From positions 1,364,001 through 1,428,000 of the forward strand of contig JANHCV010000001.1 of assembly GCA_025594325.1 (NCBI GenBank): a DNA stretch of 64,000 bases, read 5' to 3'. A program made the translations under genes and the position numbers. This DNA is from Blastocladiella emersonii ATCC 22665 (taxonomy: Eukaryota > Blastocladiomycota > Blastocladiomycetes > Blastocladiales > Blastocladiaceae). The notes beneath the pieces were generated by a model. It was not told the origin of the DNA and searched no databases. It saw only the letters and a list, made by a program, of their open reading frames with translations. Below are positions 32,054-41,768 of the stretch, piece by piece. Every line of letters starts with the position of its first letter. The first letter of the stretch is position 1.

Positions 32054-33640
32054 ATGGAAACCGACGCGCCCGTCTACCAGAACACGTGCTCCAAGCTGCG
32101 CAACCGCCGCGGCGACGACGCCGCCGACAGCGCCGTGTCGGCCTCGTCGCGGTCCGCGTCGCCGTCCCCGACATCCGCCGCACGCGCCGAGAAGCCCGCC
32201 GCCCGTCTGTCGGACGCGATGCTGAACCCGCGCACCACAAGCTACGAGTTCCTCGGCCCGCCCGGCGCCTTCTTCCTCAACTTTGTCCTGCCCGGGTTCC
32301 CGCTGCTCCTCAACGTGCTGTGCACGCCCGAGGGGTGCCCGAACCTGCGCACGCTGTCGTCGCTCGACGCCGCGCTCGCGGCGCTGCAGGAGGGCTTCGC
32401 GTGGGACCGCATGTTCAACTGGGGTGCCCTCTCCGTGTTCGTCGGGTGGATGGCGTGGTGCGTCGCCATGTACCGCGTCATGCCCGGCGAGTACGTCCAG
32501 GGCACCGTGCTCCGCACCGGCGAGCGGTTGACGTACAAGGTCAACGGTACGCGACCAGACCCGGCGCGGGGATTGGGGTGGATCGGACCCGCTGACGTGT
32601 CATTACCGAGTGTAGCCTTCAACACGCTCCTGTTCACGCTCGCCTCGCTCGCCCTGATCGTCAACTTCCACGGCCTCGACCCGCTCATCTTCGTCGCCGA
32701 CAACTTTATCCAGATCGGCTTCAGCGCCGCCCTCTTCGCCGTGGTCCTGTCTACCGCGCTCTACCTCGCCTCGTTCCGCAAGGGCGCCCTTCTCGCGCTC
32801 GGCGGTAACTCGGGTAACCCCATCTACGATGTACGATTTCCTCTCGACGACTCGAACTCCCGAACTGTCCCTGACCAGCGATTCCGCTCTGTCTAGTTCT
32901 TCATTGGCCGCGAGCTCAACCCGCGCATCGGCAGCTTTGACCTCAAGTACTTCTGCGAGCTGCGCCCCGGCCTCATCGGCTGGCTCCTCATCAACCTGTC
33001 CTTCATGGCCAAGCAGTACGCGACCCACGGCACCGTGACCGACGCCATGGCGCTGGTCGTCGTGTTCCAGGCGTGGTACGTGTTCGACGCGGTCAAGAAC
33101 GAGGCCGCCGTCCTGACCACCATGGACATCACCACCGACGGGTTCGGCATGATGCTCGTGGGCGGCGACCTCGTGTGGGTGCCCTTCAGCTACTCGCTGC
33201 AGGCGCGGTACCTCGCCATGCACGATGCCACCTTCCTCGGCCCCGTGCCCGCCGCCGCCATCCTCGCCGTCAACCTGCTCGGGTACTGGATCTTCCGGTC
33301 CGCCAACTCGGAAAAGGACGCGTTCCGCAGCAACCCGAACGCGCCCGACGTCGCCCACCTCAAGTACATGGAGACGGCGTCCGGCAGCAAGCTCCTCGTC
33401 TCGGGCTGGTGGGGGATCGCCCGCCACATCAACTACTTTGGCGACTGGATCATGTCCGTCGCGTGGTCGCTCCCCTGCGGCTTCGCCGACCCGCTGCCCT
33501 ACTACTACCCGATCTACTTTGCCATCCTCCTCGTCCACCGCTTCTACCGCGACGAGCACAAGTGCAAGTCCAAGTACGGCAAGGACTGGGACGAGTACTG
33601 CCGCCGCGTCCCCTCGCGCATCGTGCCGTACGTGTTTTAG
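32054..33640 (+). CDS. ERG24: Delta(14)-sterol reductase (ERG24)
   Basis: Reduces the C14=C15 double bond in sterol synthesis, NADPH-dependent, in the endoplasmic reticulum membrane. Three exons, 483 residues. Introns are 32547-32615 and 32831-32896, each a multiple of three. After a Ser/Ala-rich N-terminus come multiple TM segments ([49 protein letters not shown]...). The splice at 32896 restores [34 protein letters not shown], the hallmark of the family. The C-terminal signature follows: [19 protein letters not shown], then [31 protein letters not shown] and RIVPYVF. Related delta-7 reductases and lamin B receptor share the fold; the NPRIG/ELRPG context and length fit the C14 enzyme. Confidence 0.93.
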
Positions 33641-34216
33641 CGGGAGCGGTCCGCGAGGCTCGCAGAGGTTTTGTTGCAAATGTAAGTTGTATTTCCAATC
33701 ATCGAAGCGGCATCTGCGCAGCGCAAGCACGGGGCAGGATCAAGGCCCCACCGCGGTCATCATGGTCGCGGACGCGGCCATCGTGGCCTCACTGCTTGTC
33801 GCCAGATTCTTGGCCAGCGCGGCTGCCCACGGACCGCCGAAGCGGACATCGGCACGCGAGAAGTCCTGACCGCCGATCACGGCTGCATCCGATTTCGCGC
33901 ACATCACGGTAAATCGCGTAGCTGATCCGTTCAAGGGCGGCGTGCCGAGCGGATGTTGATGAGTGTCCGGACGCTCAATCTTGCTTTGTGCGTGGGACCA
34001 GATTTGCTAAGTCCGATCCGGCAGGCCATGGGTCGCACTGGTGCGTGCTGCGCCACCGCACACGCGTGTTACACCAAGGACCATCCGCTCGGTACGCCTC
34101 CCGCGAGCGGACCGGGAGACTCCTTGTCCGAGGACAACGGTACCGAGTGAATTTTGAAGTGAATGTATTTACAAGTCGACTGAATCGACACCGCCACGCG
34201 GGCGCGGGGGAGGGGA
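33641..34216. other. Intergenic region between convergent ERG24 and the seven-TM array
   Basis: 576 nt containing both 3' ends. A weak minus-strand open frame at 33740-33934 ends in a Ser/Thr/Ala-rich tail that faintly recalls the tails of the seven-TM paralogues, but has no TM segments. Otherwise nothing recognisable. Confidence 0.4.
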
Positions 34217-35320
34217 TCACGCAAAACGGCCACCGTGCGCCGTAGGCGACGTCGGGCTCACGCTCGCGGACGCCCCAATGAGGTTACTCGTCGACGGGGC
34301 CAGGATCCCGGGCGAGCTCTTGATGGTGCTCGTCGCGCCCAGCGGCGCCAGCCGCACGCCCGACGATGCCTGCACCGACGACGTGGTGCCGCCCGTCGCC
34401 GAGCGATCTTGGCTTTGCGACCCGGTGCCCGACTTGCCCGCGCCGGCGCGCATGATGCTGCGGAGCCGCTGCAGGAACGTGCAGATGACGCGGAGCCGGA
34501 GGCTTTCGACTAAGAAGATCGAGGCCCAGAGGTAGTCGAACGTCGGATCGACCTGCACGGTGATGTTTGCGGCAATCATGAGCGCACACTCGACGAACAG
34601 CATGACCTGGCTCTGCCGGATCGCGGACGTGAGACCCTCGCGCAGGACCGGCCCGCCGTCCCTGCGCTTGGTGAGATCGTTGACGCGGTACAGGAACACG
34701 GCGGAGATGAACCCGTTGATCAGCGCGTCGCCCATCGACCAGTCTGATGGCGGAGAGCAATGACAAGTTAGTGTGCAGCCACGGCGAACGAGCAAGCCGG
34801 CAGCGACCGACGACGCGACGCGACGCGACGTACAGTTCAAAATGGTGCCGGCAACGCCGACCGGGTCGATGGGAACCCGCTTGCCGATCTCGACCCAGAA
34901 GAAGATGGTGTCGATGAACTTGACGAGGGCACTGAGCGCGGCGAGCCCAGCGCATAGCTGACTGATGCGTGGGAGCACGCCCTTGCAAAACCGCCATAGT
35001 CGGAACCCGTTGAGGAGAACGAGACCAGCCCCGTCAAACAGCGCCCAGGTCGCGCCGGAAAGGTCCCAGCCCACGGCCGTCGCGCGGCGGAAGCCGTCGG
35101 CATCGACCCCCTCGCTCATGTCGGCCAGGAGCGCCATGAAGCGCGACGTGATGTCGAGCATGTGCGCGATGCAGATGCCGCACATGGCTGCCATATAGAA
35201 GGACTTGGTCGACCGGAACGACTCGTACGCGACGAGCAGCGTCCCGAGGTCCAGCGTGAGCGTGATGCCGAACGCGAACGAGCCGCTGCTCCAGAGAAGC
35301 ACCGGTTCCGTGAATCCCAT
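34217..35320 (-). CDS. Seven-TM membrane protein, tandem paralogue 1
   Basis: Unrecognised family. 337 residues after removing a 90-nt in-frame intron (34744-34833). Seven hydrophobic segments at about residues 10-32, 40-64, 88-108, 117-145, 162-184, 204-226 and 231-253, then a Ser/Thr/Pro-rich tail that is probably cytosolic. N-terminus MGFTEPVLLWSSGSFAFG. Features shared with the other three copies: TKSxYM before TM2, LLNGxR after TM3, an aromatic-W-S motif formed across the intron before TM5, and ESLRLRVICTFLQRLRSIM after TM7. Unlike copies 2-4 it has no intron after the first five codons. The topology is compatible with a receptor, but I see no rhodopsin-type signature (no DRY, NPxxY or retinal Lys in TM7). 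Function unknown. Confidence 0.8.
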   Translation of the reverse strand: MGFTEPVLLWSSGSFAFGITLTLDLGTLLVAYESFRSTKSFYMAAMCGICIAHMLDITSRFMALLADMSEGVDADGFRRATAVGWDLSGATWALFDGAGLVLLNGFRLWRFCKGVLPRISQLCAGLAALSALVKFIDTIFFWVEIGKRVPIDPVGVAGTILNCTSRRVASSVAAGLLVRRGCTLTCHCSPPSDWSMGDALINGFISAVFLYRVNDLTKRRDGGPVLREGLTSAIRQSQVMLFVECALMIAANITVQVDPTFDYLWASIFLVESLRLRVICTFLQRLRSIMRAGAGKSGTGSQSQDRSATGGTTSSVQASSGVRLAPLGATSTIKSSPGILAPSTSNLIGASASVSPTSPTAHGGRFA

Positions 35321-35332
35321 TGCAGCGAGTGA

Positions 35333-35342
35333 CTTTTATATA
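35333..35342 (-). promoter_or_regulatory. TATA-like box of seven-TM paralogue 1
   Basis: TATATAAAAG on the minus strand only about 12 nt upstream of the ATG at 35320. This is too close for a normal leader if it is the TATA box, so either the leader is nearly absent or a downstream Met is used. Confidence 0.5.
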
Positions 35343-35636
35343 GCGTGTTTGATGGATGATATGTCAAGTTGGAGCGTGAGGGAGCTGCGACAAGGGTCGT
35401 TCGCGATCCAGCGGGAGACGTCAAGGTGACAACGGCGCGCGCTCCGCGGACATCCTCCCGAGCCCATTTCAGCCTTCGTGGTTCAAACGTGCTGCGTCAC
35501 TCCGCAGCCCCGTGCCCAATCAGCTTCGCAGGAGCCTGACCGCGTTGCGCCACTCACCCGCACCCCAAGCCCGCCGAACACAAGCAAATGGTGCTCAAAG
35601 ATCAATTGCCCGGTATATTGGTCAGGGCCTTCGCTC

Positions 35637-36826
35637 TTACTCAGCACGGCCGAGGAGAAGCGAAGGAGAGGTCGGCGAGACCGCGCTCGTCGCGATCAGC
35701 GAGGCAGTTGTCGCGGGACTGAGCCCGCCCGACGATGCCTTCATGAGGCCGCTAGCCGACGGCGCCATGCGGTTCCCGACCATACCGCGCTGGTTGCTCG
35801 AGGCCGTCGCCGAGGAAGTCTGGTCGGCGCTGTTGGAGCCCGCGTTGGTCCCGCCGCCGTTCTTGGCCTGCATGATGTTACGCAGCTGGATCAGGAAGAT
35901 GCAGGTGGCCCGCAACCGGAGCGACATGATCAAGAACAAGCCGGCCCACAGCGGGTCAAACATGGGCTCGACCTGGACCGTGATATTGGCGGCCAGCATC
36001 AGCACACACTCGAGCGCGAGGAGGAACTGCGACTCGCGGATGGCGCGCTGAAGGCCGGCGCGGAACACGGGTGCCCCGTCCTTGCCGTTGCCGGTCATCT
36101 CCTGGACTCGCCACAGAAAGACGCCACAGATGACACCGTTCAGGATCGCATCTGCCATCGACCAATCTACGCGACAGAGATCAGACCAGCATCGTACTCG
36201 CACAGCTGCCGAACGTACAGCAAAGCAATGTTCCGGCAGTCCCGACCGGGTTGATGGGCTTGCGAGTGCCAATTTCGACGTAAAAGTAGACGGTGTTGAT
36301 GACCTTGACGAGGGCACTTACGCATGAAAGGCCAAGGCACGCGAGGCTGATGCGAGGGTAGGCGGCGCCGCAAAACTTGTACAGACTAGCGGGAGCAATG
36401 AGTTAGCTATGCCCGGAGAAGAGACACCTTGAGCACGTACCGCCACCCGTTCAGTAGAACGAGGACGCACTTGTCGAGCATCGCCCATGTCGCGCCGTTG
36501 AAGTCCCAGCTAATCCCGCGCGGATGCCGAGTGCCGTCGGCGGCGACGCCTTCCACAGCGTCCGTGAGGAGCGACATGGTCCGAGACGTCGTGTTCATCA
36601 TGTGCGCGAAGCACACAAACATGATGCCGGCCATGTACCACGACTTGGTCGACCGGAACTGCTCGTAGGCGAGCAGGAGCGTACCCGAGTCCGCGGTCAG
36701 GTTAATGCCATAGGTGAAGCACCCCGTGCTCCAGACGAGGGTCGGCTACGAGCGGTTTGTGGTGCGTGAGTGCCGATGACTGTGATGCATAAGGTCGCCG
36801 CGCTCGCATACTTCAGTGATTCCCAT
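35637..36826 (-). CDS. Seven-TM membrane protein, tandem paralogue 2
   Basis: 338 residues from four exons; introns 36746-36811, 36386-36440 and 36167-36218. Exon 1 encodes only MGITE, spliced in phase 0 to PTLVWSTGCFTYGINLTADSG, aligning with MGFTEPVLLWSSGSFAFG of paralogue 1. Then FRSTKSWYMAG, SWDFNGATWAMLDKCVLVLLNGWRLYKFC, a TM4 ending FYVEIGTRKPINPVG, YWSMADAILNGVICGVFLW, SQFLLALECVLMLAANITVQVEP and SLRLRATCIFLIQLRNIMQ, followed by a Ser/Thr/Ala tail. Closest to paralogue 1 (shared EIG.R.PI.PVG and ANITVQV). No intron separates TM7 from the SLRLR motif, as in paralogue 1 but unlike 3 and 4. Confidence 0.8.
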
Positions 36827-36960
36827 TATGATGCGTGAAGTGCAGTGTGTCTGCTGGGAGAGTGAGCCGCAGCGAGGCGCCCGAGGTTTTTCAATCTCGC
36901 GACGAGCGGTCACCAGCAAGTCAGTCAGTTCTCCGAAACACGTGGGAGGTGGCGCGGTGC

Positions 36961-36992
36961 GAGACATGCGAGACATGCGAGACATGCGAGAC
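36961..36992. repeat. 9-bp tandem repeat GAGACATGC
   Basis: Three perfect GAGACATGC units followed by a partial fourth (GAGACGCG), in the spacer between seven-TM paralogues 2 and 3. Confidence 0.85.
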
Positions 36993-37058
36993 GCGTTGCG
37001 CCACGTTGAAGCAGAACAACGGACAATGACCCACTTGCCAAAAGTTCAGGTTGGAGAC

Positions 37059-37077
37059 TTTTTTTTTTGAAAAAAAA
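37059..37077. repeat. Poly(T)-G-poly(A) block
   Basis: T10-G-A8, able to fold on itself, in the spacer 3' of seven-TM paralogue 3. Very AT-rich for this window. It may mark a transcription end. Confidence 0.7.
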
Positions 37078-37148
37078 GACCTATGTATAGTAACTACCGT
37101 CACTCGCGGCATCCGTGCTCCGCCGGTCGCAACTGACCGACTCGCGTG

Positions 37149-38376
37149 TCAATCGTCGTCGCCAGCCTCGGAACTCGCGCGAGACTGCGATACGAGCGCG
37201 GTAGCCGTCGAGCTGTGTACCATGCCCGTCGCCGATTGCGCTGCCTTGAAGGAGGCGACGACCGTCGGTGCCGTGACGCGCGCGCTGGCCGAGCTCTCAG
37301 TTCCGCTCGACGAGCCGCGCCCGCGCTGCGAGGTGCCGTTCTTGACCTTTCGCGACATGATCTCGCGGAGGGTTTGGAGGAACGAGCACATGACGCGCAG
37401 TCGAAGAGACTACACGCGACGAGAGCGAGTACGGACGGGAGCGATGAGTCGGGTGAGGGAAGAACGTGCGCGGCCATGAGCGTACCTCGGCGAGGTTGAG
37501 ACTTCCCCAGCTCGGGTCCCAGTCGGGATTGATGACAATGACGACCAGATTGGCGGCAAGAAGGCACGAGCACTCGACGACCAGCATCAGCTGGTTTACG
37601 CGCACGGCCGTGAGCAGCCCGCCGCGGTACGACTTTTGGTCGCCCATGAGCACGCGAAGGTGGTAGAGGAACATGGAGCTGATCCCGGCCTGGATGACGG
37701 CGTCCATGAACGACCAATCTACATGCGAAGCTGTGAGCCGTCGACACGCATCGCTGGCGCAGGAAACGTACACGGCAAGAGAGTCGCGGCCGGGCCGGTG
37801 AAGTCGAGCGGCTTGAACGTGGCAAACTCGACGTAGAACAAGATGCAGCTAATGACCTTGAGCGCGGCGCTGGCGACCGCGAGGCCGAGGGAAACCTTGG
37901 CCGCCCGCGGCGACGTCTTGTGGCTGCTCGTCCACAGGCTACAGAACCGCGAGTGAGATCCGAGCACATCACTTGATCACGGTCCACAATCAACGTACCG
38001 GGCGCCGTTCAGAAGCACAATCCCACCGGCACCGATCCATGAGGCCGTGGCCCCGATCATGTCAAACGTGACGGCCGACGAGAACCGATTCCCCTCGGGC
38101 GTGAGCCCGAGCATCGCGTCGGTGCTGCGCGCGAACGCAATGCACGTTGACTCGAGCGCGTGCGCCGCGCTGATGATGGCCAGGGCGAGCATGTACTTGG
38201 ACTTGGTCGCCGCGAACGACGTCAGGGCGGCGATGCACGTCCCAATGTCGAGCGCGTTGACGAAGCCCCAAATGTACGAGTTTGTCGATATGACAAAGAT
38301 TGGCTACGCGAGTTTGATCCATCAGTGGGCTGATTTTGAGTTGCATGGAGTGGGCGCCTACATCGGTGAAACCCAT
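37149..38376 (-). CDS. Seven-TM membrane protein, tandem paralogue 3
   Basis: 326 residues from five exons; introns 38304-38361 (donor GTAGGC), 37939-37998, 37719-37771 and 37410-37485. Exon 1 encodes MGFTD, spliced in phase 0 to PIFVISTNSYIWGFVNALDIGT. Then FAATKSKYMLALAIISAAHALEST, TASWIGAGGIVLLNGARLW, SPRAAKVSLGLAVASAALKVIS, YWSFMDAVIQAGISSMFLYHL, NQLMLVVECSCLLAANLVVIV and, across the last intron, AESLRLRVMCSFLQTLREIMSRK. The tail is Ser/Thr-rich and ends EAGDDD. Closest to paralogue 4 (AHALE.T, PRAAKV.LG, SFLQ.LREIMSRK). All four introns restore a continuous frame that aligns with the other copies, which supports this model strongly. Confidence 0.8.
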
Positions 38377-38651
38377 TTTTATGATGATGCTTGATCAGGG
38401 GAAGCTTTTGCCTGGCAGGAGTTTCGACGCGTTCAAGAGCCTGTCGGTGCCTCGCCGATGCAAGGCCAGGGTCTCCCGCGCGAATGCCTGGGCTGCGTTG
38501 GAAGACGCTGTGAGACAGTCACGTGTTCTGAACGACGCGCCTCGTTTCAAGTTTGCCGCCGGGCAGAACGGCGTGGCGGGCTTGAGACGACAGGCATACA
38601 ATGGAAAGCCCTTTAGGCGAGTATATCACACGACACTCTCGCGCTGGGTCC

Positions 38652-39895
38652 TCACTGAGGGCCATCCATGGCCGCCGTCGCCAGCGGGATCGGCGAGCCC
38701 TTGCCGCCCGCGCCGCCGCCGTGAAGGAGCTTGGTCGTGGACGGGTGGGTGATGGAGCCCGTGCGCGAACTGCTGCTCGTGGTTGCACCGCCGCTGTTGA
38801 TGGACCCATGCTCGCCGCGCGGAGCCGTGCCGGACTTGGACTTGCGACTCATTATCTCGCGAAGCGATTGCAGGAACGAGCCGAGAACACGTAGCCGAAG
38901 AGACTACACGGTAGAGACGAGTAATCAGTGGTTAGAGAAATTCGAAAGTAAGTCGACGGTGATGGACGCACATCCTGATTGAGACGATGATGGTCGGCCA
39001 GATGCGATGATGGGTTAGTGGTGGCGGACGCGAGGGGCCAGACGATGATGGCGGCGTACTCCGAGGCACAGCGTTCCCCACATCGGGTCAAAGTCGGGGA
39101 TCACCTGGACGACGAAGTTCACGGAGATGAGGTAGAAGCACTCGATGGCCAGCATCGCCTGGTTGAGCAGCATGATCTTGGACAGGCCCTGGCGCTGGAC
39201 GTGGTCGTTATCGCCGCCCGTCATCGAGCGCAGGTAGAAGAGGAACGTCGAGCTAATGCACGCGTTGATGATCGAGTCCAGGATTGAGAACCCTATACGA
39301 TCACGCACGCGCGAGTCAGCAACAGCGGCGGCCTGTCGAACAGTGGAGGACTTACACGAGAGCGACACGTTGCCGGGGCTATCCCACGCGATCGGCTTCA
39401 TGGACATGGTTTCGATTATGAAGAGAATGGAGCTGAGCGTCTTGAGCGACGCGCTGAACACGGCCGCGCCGAGGCACACCTTGGCCGCGCGCGGCAGCGC
39501 CTGCCGGCAGGTGCGCCAGAGTCGGTAGCCGTTGAGAAGCACAATACCACACGCCGCGATCCATGAGGATGTGATGCCGAGGAGCGCAAAGGTCATGGAC
39601 TGCCAGGAACGGATGCCCTGGGCATTCAGCCCCGGCGTGATGGCTCGGTAGCGGCCGAGCGAGATGAACGTGTTCTCGAGCGCGTGCGCGATGCTGACGG
39701 CCGCGAGCGCCAGCATCACGCGTGACCGCGACGTGTAGTACGACGCGAGCGCCGAGGCCGACGTCCCGAGGTCCGTCGCGACGATAAACCCCCAGATGAA
39801 CGCGCCGTTCGACCAGGTGAACAGGACCTACGCGGACGGACGTGAGGGTCGAGAACTCGCGGGAGCCGCTTGCATACTGTTGTAAACGATGACAT
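38652..39895 (-). CDS. Seven-TM membrane protein, tandem paralogue 4
   Basis: 324 residues from four exons; introns 39828-39877, 39293-39355 (the only GTAAGT donor I found in the window) and 38904-39059 (156 nt, long for this genome). Exon 1 encodes MSSFTT, spliced to VLFTWSNGAFIWGFIVATDLGT. Then SRSRVMLALAAVSIAHALENTF, TSSWIAACGIVLLNGYRLWR, LPRAAKVCLGAAVFSASLKTLS, WFSILDSIINACISSTFLFYLR, NQAMLAIECFYLISVNFVVQV and GSLRLRVLGSFLQSLREIMSRK, with a Ser/Thr/Gly tail ending AAMDGPQ. Shares most features with paralogue 3. The start ATG is preceded closely by an AT-rich ATATAT box. Confidence 0.8.
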
Positions 39896-40087
39896 GGCGG
39901 ATATATTGACAACGAAGAGAGGATCCAGGCCGTGGTCAAGCGACCCTCTTGAGGAAACGAGTGCCCGCAGACAGTGCGAGACGGGCCAGGAACTCGGAAC
40001 AGGCGCGGGAGACAAATCGACGTGTCGCGCGCGTGTGACATCCGAGGTATGATGATTTGTATTACACTTGGCCAGAGATACACTACG

Positions 40088-41537
40088 CTACGCCGTCAGC
40101 GACTTGACGAGCTGCTCCTTCCACGCGAGATACTCGGCAAACCGCGCGCCGTGACGAGGGTCCATGAGCGGGATCATGTGGTAGAATCCGACACCGCGGC
40201 GGGCCTTGCTGACGAGCTTGGCGGGCGCGAGCGGCTGTGCCGGAGGCGGGGGCGCGAACGGCGCGGATTCGGCCACAGAAGCCGACTGATCCGGCGCGGC
40301 AGCAGCGGGAGCGGCGGTGCGGCCGCGTGGCGTGCGGAGCGGGAGGCGGATGACGGGCACCAGTTTGCGCGCGCTCTTGGCGGGGCGAGGCGTGACGAGC
40401 TCGTCGGCCGGTTGGTCCGCGGCCATCGGAGTGCGCGATGGAGTCGCAAGTGTCCGAGTCGATGGCCGGCGCGTCGGGGTACCGGGCGCCGCGCCAGTTT
40501 CGGGTACGAGAGGAACGAGCGGTTCGGAGGAGGCGGGCGCGGACACGCCGAGAAGGTCAAGAGCAGAGCGAGGGGAGTTGGCTGCAGCCGCGCGCTGCTC
40601 AATGATCATGCGCGTGCGCTGCAGGAGGCTGAGCGTACCCGGCGACGTCAGTCCGGCAGGGCGCGGGACCGACGTGACGTTGGACAGCGGGCGACGCGCC
40701 GAGAGCGGTGGGGGCGCGGGTGTCGAGGAGGCGACAGTTGCGGGGTCGTTCTCCTCCTCGCCCTCAGCGTCGGTGCGGGCGCGCTTGCGCGAGGACTTGG
40801 CCGGGGTCGAGGGGTCAAGACGCGACTTGAGCTGGTCGGCGCACTCGGTCCGCAGCCGCGCAACGAGAAGGTCAAAGGCGTCGGTGCGCACGCCGAGCGT
40901 CTTGGCGACGTCCGACTTCTTGAGCCCATTCTGCAAGTCAGCTCGTATTAGCGTCAGTACTAGCGTTGCTGCTGCAACCAGCTGATTCCGTACCTTGCTC
41001 CCGGAACCGAGCACAAAGAGCGCGGCGCACTGGTACCCGAGCCGCAGGTCGCTCTCGTCCTGCGTCGCGTTGAGCTCGCCGCGCTGGCGGAGGACAGCGA
41101 GCGTCGACTCGGCGAGACGCTCGATAAAGTCGCGGTCGACGAGCGCGGCGCCGAGCTTGATGAGGATGTCGCCAAACGTCTTCTCGCGGATGCGTAGACC
41201 GGGCACGTTCTGCTTGATCGAGTTGACGGCGGCCGAGAGCGAGGTCTCCTGCTTGGCCGTGCGCACCTGGAGATGCTGCTTGTGGTCGAGGCCGATGCCG
41301 CTCCTACGAAGAAATCGGGCGTGAGCCGACGCTTCAAGGCAGGGACGAGTATGCGGACGCATACTCCTGGCACGCGAGCTTCACACAAGCGCGGTAGACC
41401 ATCTCGGGGTCGCGGCGGTTGGACCCCTTGAGCTTGGCCGTGTAGACGCTCTGGATCTCCTGGGCGCGCTGGAGGACCGCCTCCCGCACGGCGTCGTCGT
41501 CCAGCGGCAGGGGAAGGTGCATGGATGTGCTATTCAT
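40088..41537 (-). CDS. ORC6: Origin recognition complex subunit 6
   Basis: DNA-replication licensing factor; smallest ORC subunit. Three exons, 441 residues; introns 41304-41364 and 40931-40993 (63 nt, in frame). Exon 1 gives the N-terminal helices (MNSTSMHLPLPLDD... RDPEMVYRACVKLACQES). The next part is a helical, TFIIB-like cyclin fold ending LGYQCAALFVLGSGSK. The splice at 40931 joins this to NGLKKSDVAKTLGVRTDAFDLLVARL, matching the second fold of Orc6. The middle is a long disordered Ser/Pro/Ala/Thr linker with basic stretches (SSRKRAR) and several TP/SP sites possibly for CDK. The extreme C-terminus FAEYLAWKEQLVKSL matches the short Orc6 helix (YxxWKxxL) that binds Orc3. An AT-rich ATATAAG box lies about 35 nt upstream of the start. 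Confidence 0.75.
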
Positions 41538-41768
41538 GGAGTGCGCAACGTTGCATAGAGCTAATTCGCAAGCTTATATTTTTCCTGAAAGTGTGTGGGA
41601 GGAGAGGAGGGTCAAGCGAGGCTGGCTCGCGCGGACGGGACTTCGAGGTGAGGCCGCTGTGACTAACAGACTGGTCGCGTGACTGATACAACGAGATATA
41701 CACTGGGGTTTATTAAACTCGGCCGTGTGATCGCACGGCCCATGAAATAGTTGAGAAACATGATCCGA

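Noticed and set aside
33740-33934. Possible fifth, degenerate seven-TM copy.
   Set aside because: Only a Ser/Thr/Ala-rich end resembles the family tails; there are no TM segments or conserved motifs upstream.
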